DNA of 64,000 nucleotides. Origin: Neostapfia colusana (lineage: Eukaryota; Streptophyta; Magnoliopsida; Poales; Poaceae). The notes under the pieces are model-generated. The model made no database searches. It was not told the DNA's origin and saw nothing but the letters and a program-made list of their open reading frames with translations. Positions 21,045 to 33,047 of the stretch are shown piece by piece; position 1 is the stretch's first letter; each line of letters starts with the position of its first letter. The DNA is taken from contig JASWHV010000011.1 of the NCBI GenBank assembly GCA_030760725.1, positions 16,021,501-16,085,500 on the forward strand, read 5' to 3'. Made by a program: the position numbers and the translations under genes.

Positions 21045-24000
21045 ATGACGCGTACTCGTGCCAACCTGGACGTTGGGGATACTAGCCAAGGGGGAGAGAC
21101 CTCCCAACAGCCTCCCGAGGACTCCTCGGGATAGCAGCAGCAACAGCAAACACCGCCACCGCCACTACCAACGGTTACATTGGCCGACATCGTCGCGGCA
21201 ATGGCGGGTTCACATCAGCAGCACACGGAGTTGCTGCAGACTCTCATCGCTAATACGTCTTTCCCAGAGAGACGTCAAGACCGTGAGGAGCGTCAACAGA
21301 GCTCCTACTCCAACTTCCTAGCGACTCATCCCCCGGTATTCTCAAGGGCGGATGAACCTCTTGACGCGGACAACTGGCTCCGCGCAATAGAGATGAAGTT
21401 CGGGCTGCTCCAGATAAGCGAGCAGCGCAAGACTCAGTTCGCGGTCCAGCAGCTCCAAGGATCCGCGAGCGCGTGGTGGGCAAACTTCTGTGCTTCACAG
21501 CCCACCGATCGAGTTATGACCTGGACGGAGTTCCGGACGGCCTTCAGGGCCTATCACATCCCGCCAGGTTTGATGAAGAGGAAGACGCAGGAATTCCTAC
21601 ACCTGCAGCAAGGGAGCCGGAACGCGCTGGAATACTCCAGGGCGTTCAACGATCTCGCGCTCTACGCGTTGTATAACGCAGATACCGACGAGAAGCGGCG
21701 GGACCACTTTTACCAGGGGCTTAACCCGCTCCTGAAGGACAAATTGGCGATGTTCAATCGCGGCAGCCTCAACGACATCATTGATGCTGCGATTGTTCAG
21801 GAGGACTCCGGCAAGGAGTTGGCGGCGGTGGAGAGAAAGCGAAGCACGCTGCAAAGCAGCGGAGAAGGAGGCGGTCCTTCTCAGAAGTTTCGGATGGTGA
21901 ATCACCCACCATCAGGTCCACACTGGCAGCCACCCCAGAGGTCGATGCCTTTCCACAGTCGGCCGTACTCTTCACCGGCATTCAGGCCGGCATTGCCAGT
22001 ACCACTTCCACAACAACAACAGCAGCACCGGATGATGCCGCGTGCGTATGCACCTCAGCAACGCATGCCGTGCTTTCGTCCCCCGAGCACTACACCAGCA
22101 GCGGCCACATGTTACAAGTGTGGTCGTCCAGGACACTTTGCCAGCAGTTGCCCGGAGAGGCCAGGCGGCGGAGTTGCACCGCAATTTCCGGGGAGGAATC
22201 AGCCCCGGAACCCCACCAATGCGCGGCTGGCCAACCCTAGGCCCAGCACTGTCCACCAGCTTGCCATAGAGGACGTGCCGGAGGGTGAGCCAATCCTTGC
22301 GGGTATGTTCCAACTCCACCAGCATCCCGCCATAGTACTATTTGATTCAGGCGCCACGCATAGCTTCATTAGCCAAGCTTTCATTGATAAATATAGCTTG
22401 CAAATACTGCCCACCGATAGTCCTTATGTGATCTGTTCACCGGGTGGGAAAATTTCAGCAAGCATGATGGTCCCAAAAGCGCCATTGTGCTTAGAGGGTA
22501 GAGTCTACCCTACGTCTCTCATAATCTTAGAGGGACAAAAGGTCGATGTCATCTTAGGGATGTCGTGGTTAACCCGCCACGGCGCTGTTTTAGACACCGT
22601 CCTCCGAGTTGTGCACCTAAACTCAAAAGTGCACGAATCTCACTCCTTATTTCTGGACAGTCCAGAAATAAAACTTCCAAGTGTCAATCAAGCCACAACC
22701 ATCAGATTGGAAGATATTCCAGTGGTCCGAGAGTTCCCTGACGTATTCCCGGATGATTTTCCGGGGATGCCGCCCGTTAGAGATGTGGGGTTCAAGATTG
22801 AACTTGCACCAGGAACCATGCCAATATCCCGAAGGCCGTACAAGATGGCGCCCAAGGAGTTGGCTGAACTGAAGACTCAGCTCACGGACCTTCTGGAGAA
22901 GGGTTTTATTAGGCCGAGCTCCTCGCCATGGGGCTGTTCGGCATTATTTGTGAAGAAGAAGGATGAGACGTTACGGCTTTGCGTGGACTATCGTCCATTA
23001 AATGCCGTAACCATCAAGAACAAGTACCCGTTGCCACGGATCGACATGTTGTTTGATCAGTTGGTCAAAGCAAAGATCTTTTCGAAGATGGACTTAAGAT
23101 CCGGGTACCATCAGATTAAGATAAGGGCTGAGGACATTCCGAAGACGGCTTTCTCGACAAGGTACGGACTTTATGAGTACCTGGTCATGTCCTTCGGCCT
23201 CACCAATGCTCCAGCTCACTTCATGTACTTGATGAACTCGGAATTCATGCCGGAGCTGGACAAGTTTGTCGTGATCTTCATCGACGACATACTGGTATAT
23301 TCCAAGTCAGAGGAAGATCACAAGAAACATCTGCGTATAGTCTTGCAACGGCTGCGGGATCACAAGCTATACGCGAAATTCAGCAAATGCGAGTTCTGGA
23401 TATCGCAAGTGCCTTTTCTCGGGCATATCATCTCAGCGGAGGGTATCGCTGTAGACCCGAGCAAGATCACTCAACTGCTGAATTGGAAATCCCCGAGGAC
23501 TGTTCACGAGGTACGGAGTTTCCTCGGACTCGCGGGATATTATCGGAGGTTCATTCCTAACTTCTAAAAGATTGCCAAGCCTATGACGGAGCTGTTGAAG
23601 AAGGCTACCAAATATGTTTGGAGTCCAGCATGTGAAGCAGCATTGAAGGTTTTAGTCAAGCACCTGACATCAGCACCGGTTTTGGCGCAGCCAGACACAA
23701 CAAAACCGTTCGATGTGTACTGCAATGCATCCGGCATTGGGCTTGGATGTGTGCTGATGCAAGACCGAAGAGTGGTCGCGTATGGATCACGGCAGCTTAG
23801 AAACCATGAGCAGAATTATCCAACCCACGACTTGGAGCTCGCTGCCGTGGTACTTGCACTGAAAATGTGGAGGCACTACCTACTCGGTAACCTCGTACAT
23901 TTGTATACCGACCACAAAAGCCTCAAGTACATATTCACTCAGAAGGAACTGAACATGAGGCAATGAAGATGGTTAGAATTGATAAAGGATTACGAAATAG

Positions 24001-25597
24001 AGATCCATTATCATCCAGGCAAGGCAAACGTAGTGGCAGATGCGCTGAGCCGCAAGTCACACGTCTACAATCTGACCATGACACCGTTGGAAGAGATCGA
24101 ACGATCACTGCATGTGGTTCACACGGAGCTCTCTACAACCTAGCTTTGATCCCCACCATCCGTGAAGAGATAGCGACAGTTCAGAAACATGACAAGGGCA
24201 TGTCGCATTTGCGGAGACGTGTAGACAGTGGGGAGTTAAACTGTTTCCGGAAGGACGGATATGGCGTCCTATGGTTCAAGGACCAGATCGTCGTACCCCG
24301 TAACCCGGAATTACGGAAGAAAATCTTTGATGAGGCTCACTTGTCAAAGTTTTCCATTCACCCCGGCAGCAACAAAATGTATCAAGAACTCAGAAGCAAG
24401 TTTTGGTGGACACGGATGAAGTGGGAGATCGCCAAGTACGTGTCCGAGTGTGATACATGCCGAAGGGTGAAGGCGGACCATATGCGGAAACCGGGACTGC
24501 TACAACCACTGGGCGTTGCTGCCTGGAAGTGGGAGGATGTGAGCATGGACTTCATCGTCGGTTTACCCACCACCTTTCAAAAACATGATTCTGTGTGGGT
24601 GATCATCGATCGGCTCACCAAGGTTGCCCATTTCATCCCGGTCAACACCAACTACAACGCCAAGAAGTACGCTGAACTGTACATGTCACGGATCCTATGC
24701 TTGTACGGCGTACCCCGTACCATCATATCGGATCGGGGCACTTTATTTGTGTCCCGTTTTTGGGAGCAGCTGCACGCTGCCTTGGGGACGAAGCTGATCC
24801 GTAGTTCAGCATACCACCCGCAGACGGATGGACAAACTGAGCGGGTAAACCAAATTCTAGAAGACATGCTACGAGCTTGCGCTATCAACCATGGAAAGAA
24901 TTGGGATGATCACTTGCCGTTAGCCGAGTTCTCGTACAACAATGGATACCAAGCCAGCATCAAGATGGCGCCATACGATGCGCTATACGGAAGAAAATGC
25001 CACACAACATTGAACTGGTGTGAGTCTGGCGAAAGGGTTACCTTCGGGATTGACCTTGTCAACAACGCGGAAGAGAAGGTTCGACTGATTCAAGCGAACC
25101 TAAAAGCCGCACAATCCCGTCAGAAACAGTATGCGGACCGGAGAAGACGACCATTACAATTCGAAGTGGGGGATCACGTATACCTACGTGTGTCTCCAAT
25201 GAAGGGCGTAAACAGATTTGGGGTGAGGGGAAAGTTAGCACCCCGATTCATCGGTCCATTCGAGATTACCGAAAGATGTGGATCAGTAGCATACCGGCTG
25301 AAATTACCAGAAGCACTTTCCGGTGTGCACGACGTCTTTCGCATTTCCCAGCTGAGGAAGTGTCTCAAGCTATCTACTACCGTTCAGCTGGAGGACATTG
25401 AAGAACTGCAACCGGATCTCACCTATCGGGAGGAACCGGTTCAGATCATTGACGAAAAGGCCCGAACCACACGCAACCGTACGTTGTGGTTCTACAAGGT
25501 TCTATGGAGTAATCACTCCGTGGATGAAGCGACATGGGAGAGCGAAGGATTTCTTCGCGCCAACTACCCCAACTTTTTCACGTCGCATATCCGGTAA
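21045..25597 (+). pseudogene. Element B gag-pol with chromodomain, few breaks
   Basis: A polyprotein of about 1515 codons. Gag starts MTRTRANLDVGD; the CCHC knuckle CYKCGRPGHFASSC is near residue 355 and the protease FDSGATHSFIS near 432. RT has DYRPLNAV and FIDDILVYS (near 747). RNase H is near 890 and the integrase HHCC (H-x6-H ... CDTC) is at 24337-24460. Catalytic D, D and E lie near 24548, 24730 and 24839. The chromodomain (25436-25594) contains VLWSNHSVDEATWESE. Breaks: in-frame stops at 21132-21134 (a Gln position), 23565-23567 (Ser) and 23964-23966 (Arg), and a frameshift near 24120. The RNase H catalytic-type Asp (YCDASG in A and C) is Asn here (23724-23726). From 24130 to the stop at 25597 it is open. 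Dead as it stands, but mildly decayed. Confidence 0.9.
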
Positions 25598-25654
25598 TTT
25601 TCCACCGTCCTCTCTCTCATTTTCACCTTATAATCTCGGGACGAGATTCTTTTT

Positions 25655-25666
25655 AGGGGGGAGGAA
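25655..25666 (+). other. Polypurine tract of element B
   Basis: AGGGGGGAGGAA immediately before the 3' LTR start TGTAAGGG. Confidence 0.9.
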
Positions 25667-28600
25667 TGTAAGGGCCTCAGTTTTTGACACATGCTTGAAG
25701 TGTCATCACCACACACACACCTCATTTGAAGCAAGTTGATAAACACATTTGAAGAGCAAGTAACCACCATCAACATGCTCATTAGGGAACTAACTCACAT
25801 ATTGCAAAAGTGGTGTTCTCCCACATGTGATATAGAGGGGCTGGGCATATGAAAACTCTCGCGCTGTGATCTTTCTTTAGTTATCAAATCTTGCACATAG
25901 GCGCTGGACTAGCCGGCGATCAATTTCCTTTCTGCATCCGTGGTATGAAACTGACTAGGGGTGACGAATTTTGAGCTCGATCAAGGGCGCTCATGGCGGG
26001 CACGCTCGGTCACACGGTGCCGACCGGCTTGCTGCCATCTTTGAACACATTTGACACCTTGTCGAGCTTCCTAGAGGTATACTGACGCTGTAGAACCAAT
26101 CGTTCGAGGCTATGGCGGGTTAGAACCCACGGCCGACGGCGCCGAACCTCAACCGAGGCCGCCGCACGTCGCCGGGCTATTTCACAGACATGCTCCTCGA
26201 CGTCTACAACCCCCTGGCGGTGAGTTTCAGACCAGGTGATGGCCGGCAGCGGCAAGCCGGCGAGCTCAGAGTCGGCTCCGGCGAGGGGAGGCGGCGCGGG
26301 CGCGAGGGCGCGTCGGGAGGAAGACGAAGCCGGCTGGCCCACGCGTCAGCGGCTCAAAATTTTAAATCGGGATCGGGTGTGGCCGGGATCTGGTGTGCTG
26401 GCGCCCAAAGACCCTGTGGGCCGCAGTGTGCTGTCGCCACCGCGCCTAACACGTGTCCCCGCGGGCCCCGGCAGATTTAAACTTTTCCTCCGATTTTCAG
26501 ATTTCATTCAAACTTCAAAGCCTCATAACTTTGGCTAGAAAGCTCCAAATCGAGTGAACCAAATTTTGTTGGATTCAGCTCTCTGAGAACTTTCCAGCAA
26601 ATCAAGTTTCACTTCATGAAAATCCTTATTTCTCCAGAATTAATTCCTCAAAATTTAAACTGTTTGGAATTTTAACTGGAGAATCCTTTGGAGGAAAATC
26701 CTGAAATTTTGCTGTAATGTTCACCCAAATATCCCTTAACTACCATAAAACTTTCAGATCCATTTGAGCTCATTTGCTCCACCTAATGGTGTGATTAGTG
26801 AAACTGTTCCAGAGAAATAGAAAATGTTCAGAAACATTTTCAGAATTTTCTCTGAAATTGATTAGCTCATATCTTTAGTTAGGAACCTTCAAATTAAGTG
26901 AGACCAAATCCATTGGAACCCTCTGAAAATCTAGTTTTCAGAAATTCATAGTTTGTTCCAGGAAAATCCCTAGAACCCCCTAAGAGTGCCAATCAAGGTC
27001 AAGTACATAATTAATTGTGGAGGGCTCAAATGAGCTTTGCTGCAACTAAAACTTGACCAAGTCTGTATTTAGGTTGTAACCAAGCGACAGTAAAAGTTTC
27101 ACAGTCATTGAGTCTGTCTAGTGGGACTTATAAGCTTCACAAGTTCAAACTTAATACAAATGCATTCAAATTAATACATGTACTTGTATATCATGTAGTC
27201 GCTAAGGTCGAGGAGGAACCCGAAGTCCTAGACTTCGTTACTCCGGAGGAGCAGCTAGCCTACGACCAAGAGCAGCAAGTCAAGCTCCAGTTTGCATTAA
27301 CCTTTTACAAATTTTTATTGTTTTGAGCACTTACTTGAGTATTATGATTCTTTGCATTAGAGTCTTGTGTGGAAACCAAACTGCATAGACAAGAAAACCA
27401 TGGGTTGGGTTTAGGATTTACAAACCCCGTTAGCTACTGCAATGCTAAGATAGAGTAGGATTCGGTACAAGTTGAGTAGTTGGAACTACTCGCGAGCATA
27501 GGCTAGAGGCACTCGATTCGGGTAGAGATAGCACATGATACACATGGCAAGAAAGATGAGACCGAGCGGAGAGTAAGGGCAGCAGGACTTTGGGGCCTGT
27601 GTGCTATAGATCCGCTTGTGTCGATTGAGGACCGAGCCGTGTGTGGGCCTGTTGAACAAGCTAGAACAGTACTGAAGACCTACCGGCTATATGGGAACCG
27701 GGAAACCGATGTAACTCGGGTAGCTGGGTGTTGAGGCATAGCTGGTCGTTCAGAGGGTAGGTTGAGAGCTCGAGGTGTAAATCGGCTGGCAGCACTGAGA
27801 TGCGCGTGCAGAGACCTCTTGCTCGGGACGATTGGACCGGTTCAACATTTGGCTAACGGGTGACAGATAGTTGTGTACGGCGTCCGTGATGGTTTCTGTA
27901 GGCAACATCGAGTACGGGCGTACGTGACGGGTTGTTCGGGTAACCCTGCAGGTGTAAATCGATTATAATCGCCGTCCCTCGTGGTCAGTGAGTACCACTT
28001 GTTCACTGTACCGTGACGTAGAAAGAACAGGCTAGTTACATGTTAAAATGTTGCTGATTGAAAGATGGACTTTGCTTGTTAATGGTTTGTTGTAGTTTAG
28101 AGCTAACTAAAGTTCCTTTCAACTTTGGGCAAAGTACATGAGCGAAATGCGTTCCTTGTTTGATTGCGGCTCTCTCATGTGCCTTAGCGTAAGGTTCTCC
28201 ACAACCTGCTGCTAAAACTTGAAAGTAAGGTTTTACTAATTAGGCGAGTCCTTGCAAATGATTTTTCCTCATGTAACCTATCAATCCCTCATGTAGAAGT
28301 TCCATGTTTAGGAGAGACGGGTCAGTCTTGCTGAGCCTTCGTGCTCACTGCTTGTGTTTGAAGCTTTTGCAGGGTTCTATGAGGAAGGGGCTCCTGAAGA
28401 GGAGACGGAACCCCAGGAAGGGAACCCCGTCGAGTGGGAGCCTTGCACGCCGCAGAGTTAGTGTGTGTGTGTACTAGCAAGGACACGTTCAAGGGCTGAA
28501 CGTGCACTTGATGCGTAGTCTACACCCGTGAGTGTAGACTGGACTTATTTTGATGTAGAAATGTTCATAAACCCCTTTATGTAATAAAAGTTTTGCTTCC

Positions 28601-28691
28601 GCTTTGTACCTTTGATGTGTGTTATTCGGTGCTGTGCAACGCAGTACCCCTCAGCGTGATCCTGGCTCGGCAAGACCGTGGGGTCGTGTCA
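25667..28691 (+). repeat. Element B 3' LTR (internally deleted)
   Basis: A 3025-bp LTR. Compared with the 5' LTR it lacks about 1.02 kb: the join reads AAAACTCGCGCTG, where the 5' copy has CTC at both edges (14450-14452 and 15471-15473). It also lacks about 28 bp near 26182. Otherwise the two are nearly identical. The candidate donor at 26219 is intact. Confidence 0.92.
27199..28461 (+). CDS. LTR-embedded small spliced ORF, copy in B 3' LTR (exons 27199-27279 and 28373-28461)
   Basis: Same structure as in the 5' LTR, with the same acceptors and frame. The GC-type donor after exon 2 is changed to TC here (CAGCAAG|TCAAGC), so splicing of this copy is doubtful. Exon 3 differences from the 5' LTR are two synonymous changes and one Ile to Val change. 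Confidence 0.45.
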
Positions 28692-28696
28692 GGCAT
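28692..28696. repeat. Target site duplication of element B, right copy (GGCAT)
   Basis: It pairs with 14256-14260. Confidence 0.92.
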
Positions 28697-29821
28697 CACC
28701 TCGTCCTCGGAACCTTCCTCATACCTCTCACTTGCACACAGCTCAAATATTGCAACCGTGAGCACGAAGCCTCAGCAAGTCTTAACCGTCAACCCTAGGC
28801 ATGGAACTCTACATGCAAGGATGTGTAAGATAGGAAAAGGACTTAGCAATAAAGACACACCTACATGTTGATCCTTACTTTCAGTTTTATAGCAACAGTT
28901 TATTGAGCCTTAGGCAGCCTCACATCGGAAGTCCACAATCAAACAAGAAACGCTTTCCTCCGATGTGGTGATGCCCAAAGTGGAATATAAACTTAATTAG
29001 CTCTATAACTACATCATACAAGGTTTCAAGACATTAATAGTTCCATACAGCATGTCTAGTTGGCTTATTTCACTTCTTACTACGTCACAGCGCAGTGAAC
29101 AAGCGGGTACTCAAATTACCACGAGGGATGGTGATTGCAATCAAGACACACCCGGATAACACGTCACATACACCCACTTTCAGAAGCGATGATTCCATAC
29201 CCCTTCCTACTCTGTTGTATGCGACAACCTTTCAAAGGCAACCCAAATGCCGAACCGGTCCATCCGTAACGGGCAGGAGGTCCCCGCGTGGAGTGTGACT
29301 GTGCCCACCGGCAGATTTACACCTTGCTACCCTCAACCCACTCCTATTTACGGTTGGGTAAGCCTCGGCACCCAGGTTAACCAATTACATCCGTTTCCTG
29401 GTTCCCATATGCCAGTATGCATCCGATACTGTTCGATACTTGTCCAGCAGGGCTGCACACGGACGGTCCTCAACCGACACGAACAGGGCTACGCACGTGA
29501 GACCTCTGCTCACTGCATCCTATCCCCCCTGCTGGGTCTCATTTTCACAACTCAAGCCATTTTCTACCCCTTCTCATTCCATGTGATAAGTACTATCTCG
29601 TGAGTAGCTTCCAACCACTCGACTTCTACCGGATCCTAAACATTAGCATGGCATTTTCTACTTGTCGAGTTTGTAAACTACCCAACCCTTTATAGGAGTT
29701 AAAAAGGCTATGCAAGTGGGGTTTCAATCACCCTAACTCTAATGCATACATTTCAACTTAGACATAAGTGATACAAATGAAAAGCTTTATAAAAGGTACT
29801 TAAGTGCAAACCGGGGCTTGC

Positions 29822-29899
29822 CTGGTTGCGAGTTAAATGGGAAGTCATCTTCTGGTGGAAGGACGTCCAAGGGCTCCGGTGCGTCTTCAACTTCGGTCA
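29822..29899 (-). CDS. LTR-embedded small ORF, exon 2 in C 5' LTR (exon 3 split by B)
   Basis: Same 78-nt exon as 5087-5164. Its partner exon is divided by insertion B between 14260 and 28692, so this copy cannot make the joined product. Confidence 0.45.
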
Positions 29900-32324
29900 C
29901 TATTATGAAATGTAATAAAATACATGTGTAAGTATTAAGGATTTATGAGAATTGGACTTCTATTCATAGCTATTGCTATTTAGAATCCTTAATTAGCTTT
30001 GGGATTTTTACAGTGGATTCTAGACACTCTAAGGATGATCTGATCAAAATTTGGAGAAATGTCATTGCACAATGTAGTCTTTAAAATTCCTACAAGTACA
30101 ATGCTTCTCTGACTTTAGAGCCCAATTCAGGAGCTTTGACATAGCTAATAGTGGAAGATCCGATTAGGGTAAGCCTCCATGGTTCTAACAAAATTTGTTT
30201 CACCATTTTTGGAGCTACCACCAGAGAGATATGAATTTTTGAAGTTGGGCCAGAGTTCTGAAAAGTTTCTGTTTAAATTTGAATTCCCAAATAAAGGCTG
30301 AACTTTAGGAGGCAATTTAGCCTACCAAATGAACTCCAATGAAGCTCAAATTTTTACTGGAGATCTGTTACTATAAAAAGGACTATCTGCCCAAATTTGG
30401 GAATATTTCATAAAGAATTGCTCCTGTAATAAATCGCTAAAGGATTTACTAAAAACAATTCTACAGAAATTCTTGGGCATTTTCATAGCCAAAAATTGGT
30501 TTCTCTGTGAAGTACTCCTCATGAGGATTCCAACAAAATCGGTCTCACCCTTTTTGGAGTTTTCTACACAAAGTTATGAGTCTCCAAAGTTTGAACTGCA
30601 TTAGGAAATTCTGGAAATGTTTAAATCCCAGCGGTGGGTCCCACCCGTCAGTTCTTTCTTCTCCCTCGCGCCAAACAGAGGAGTCCGCGGCGTTTTCTCC
30701 GGCGAGGGTGGCGGGAACAGCTTTCCCGGCCATCTCCCGAGCCTAAACTCACCGCTCCCCCATATTTGACCGTGCTGAACACTCTGGGAGGGTCGCCGGC
30801 GGCAGTAGCTCACCGGAACCCACCGCGCACCGGTGACAACAAGGTTTTGAACTCCGGCGAGGTCGGGAACCCTCATTCCTCCATCACACAATCGGTTCTC
30901 GGTCTCTAGAGTATCAGTGAACGATGTAGGAGCCCGTAAGGGTCCTGGCCACCGGTGAAACAGCCGGCAACTGGGGGCTCCACGGCGACCCGAGGTGCTT
31001 TTGCACCGGCGACTAAGAAAACAGCTAGGGCTCCCTTGTTTCTTGATGTTTTTGCTTTGTTCTTCATCGAGGAGAGGCTCTAGGAAGTAGGGAAGCTCTG
31101 TGCAAGCTTACTCAAGTTCTAAAGGATCGTGCACCACGAATTTTCGGTTAGACCGAGCACTACCCGTCGGTGTACAGTTTGGGGAAACGGTGACATTCTC
31201 ACCACCGGTTCTAGCAATCGCTAAACGGCTTACGGCTACACGATCAGGACATGCAGACGCACCTTTCTTGTGTAGGGAAGGGGCGGTGACACCAGCCGTA
31301 GCACGCTGTCCACGGCGACCTCTCTCAGTTCTTCCACGTTCACCCGAGGACCGTGGCTACTTTGCCAATTCCCAGAGCGATCAACCTCGGGACAGGAACG
31401 GAGAGGGGCTGGATGGCTAGAGCACTGCCAGGCGCTACGCTTTGCTGTGGAGGGCTCGAGAAGCTGAGCTCGGAGGGCTGTGGTCGATCGGAGAGAACCG
31501 AGCGGCGGTGTTCAGCGTAAATGAAACTGTTGCGGCGCTGCGCGAGCTGAGGGGGAAGAGAAAAAGGGCTGGGGCGCTCGGGCGGTCGCTCTGATCACCC
31601 ACGCGCGCGCCGATGTTGGAGGCAGCGAGGAACAGTTCGGTGGAGCCTCGGGCGCAGGTAGAAATCGAGCGCTGGCGCGCTGTGATCGCCCGGGGAGAAA
31701 ACAAGTCGGTTGAGTTGCTTTGTGTGTCTGACAATTGGGTCCCACCTCCCCCCTTTTGATTTAGTCAAATGTTTCTGATATTTTCCATCCAGCAACTCAA
31801 CATTAAAGGCCTTACTTCACCCGAAAGTTAAGGTTTGAATTTGCTGAATTCAAATAGTTTGAATTCAGGTGTGATGTTTGAATTGGGTTTGGTCATTTGA
31901 ATTTGAATTGGAATTTGAATCCTCCATTTTGTATAGTTCCATAAACCTAGCAAACGAAGTCCAAAGTTCCCAGTTTTTGGCATGGCTGCTCATACAAATG
32001 TGGAGAACACATTTGTGGATCCAAAATTGCAAATTGGGGGAATTGTAATTTGAAACTGAATTTAAAATTCAGGTTAAAGGGCTTCTCCTTTTAATTCCAA
32101 ACAAATATTGAAACTCCTCCAAATGAGCTGAAATTTGGAAGGGTGAATATTTAAACTATGAGGATCCAAGTCATGAATTTAGATCTCCACGTTTGGAAGT
32201 TTTCGGGAAGTCCACATCCTCACTTTGAACTTACACCTTATAATTCAATGTTTTAATTCCCCTCATTTTTCCTATGTGTACATGAGCTGAAAATTCTCTT
32301 GCTACCACTTTTGGGGATTTTACA

Positions 32325-33047
32325 ACTTCCATTTTTAGTTGAAAGTTAGTTCATGAGTCATTTCTTCATAGGGAAGAGGTTATTAAGTTCAGTACAGTGT
32401 CGATGCACCGTAAGAAACATGTCGGTACTACGTAGCCTCACAAAAGAAAAATCCTAACCGGATTATACCGGCATGATCGTATCATAGGTGGCACTAAAAC
32501 GGTCACTCCCAAATGTAATCTACTCGTACTACGGTTTCGTGGTTAAACCTGCATTAGTGACACACAATCGTCAGGTCCGGCTGCACACCAAACCCAGTAC
32601 CAGTACATTCGTACACCCGTTCGTCATCACTCGCACGGGTGTTCTCAAGCCAAACATGCCTTAAGATACGTGTTCACGTTACTAACCACGTGACGGGGTC
32701 TCCCATACTTGCCCGTAGCATGCCAGGGAAGGGCGTTGCTCGAGTACCCCAATCGACATGAAGAGTCGTAGAGGATACTAAAGCGGGCCTGGTTACCTGC
32801 CACCCGTGGGGCTCCACCCTTCAGCTTGTGCGCACTGGTGGACAGCGCTTACGTGCACCCCCAAGACATAAACGTCCCGAGATGCACGATTTTCGGACAT
32901 AGCAAATAAGTTATGTTGCCACCTTCATATTAGGCTAATAGTAATCCTTATGTGGGCCTAGTACTATATCCTCACCGTAACCTAGATTTTTGTCGTAATA
33001 AGATCCTTATTCCGTGTGCTATTACTAATGCGGCTCTGATACCATGA
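32325..33047 (-). other. Element A leader, LTR-proximal part, with primer site
   Basis: It begins with the second ACTTC (32325-32329) and continues A's leader from 3649. The block 32791-32886 is nearly identical to B's leader (18485-18580). The primer site, sense TGGTATCAGAGC, lies at 33033-33044, three bases from the LTR. No gene is seen. Confidence 0.75.
33033..33044 (-). other. Primer binding site of element A
   Basis: Sense TGGTATCAGAGC, initiator methionine tRNA type. Confidence 0.9.

Larger units (their letters stand above)
14261..28691 (+). mobile_element. Element B (Tekay-type Ty3/gypsy with extra ORF0), complete ends
   Basis: A 14.4-kb plus-strand retrotransposon with both LTRs, primer site, leader, ORF0, gag-pol with chromodomain, polypurine tract and a matching 5-bp target duplication. 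It is nested in the 5' LTR of C. The LTRs are very similar apart from deletions in the 3' copy. Its gag-pol carries only a few stops and one frameshift, so it is the best preserved element here. Confidence 0.92.
28692..32324 (-). repeat. Element C 5' LTR, second part
   Basis: It continues the LTR interrupted at 14260 and matches 3956-7586. Together the two parts make about 3934 bp after removing one GGCAT. It ends TTTTACA at 32324. Putative exon 2 is at 29822-29899 with GC donor CCAG|GCAAGC, and the upstream donor is canonical at 30753 (AGCG|GTGAGTTTA). Exon 3 is cut in two by B. Confidence 0.92.
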
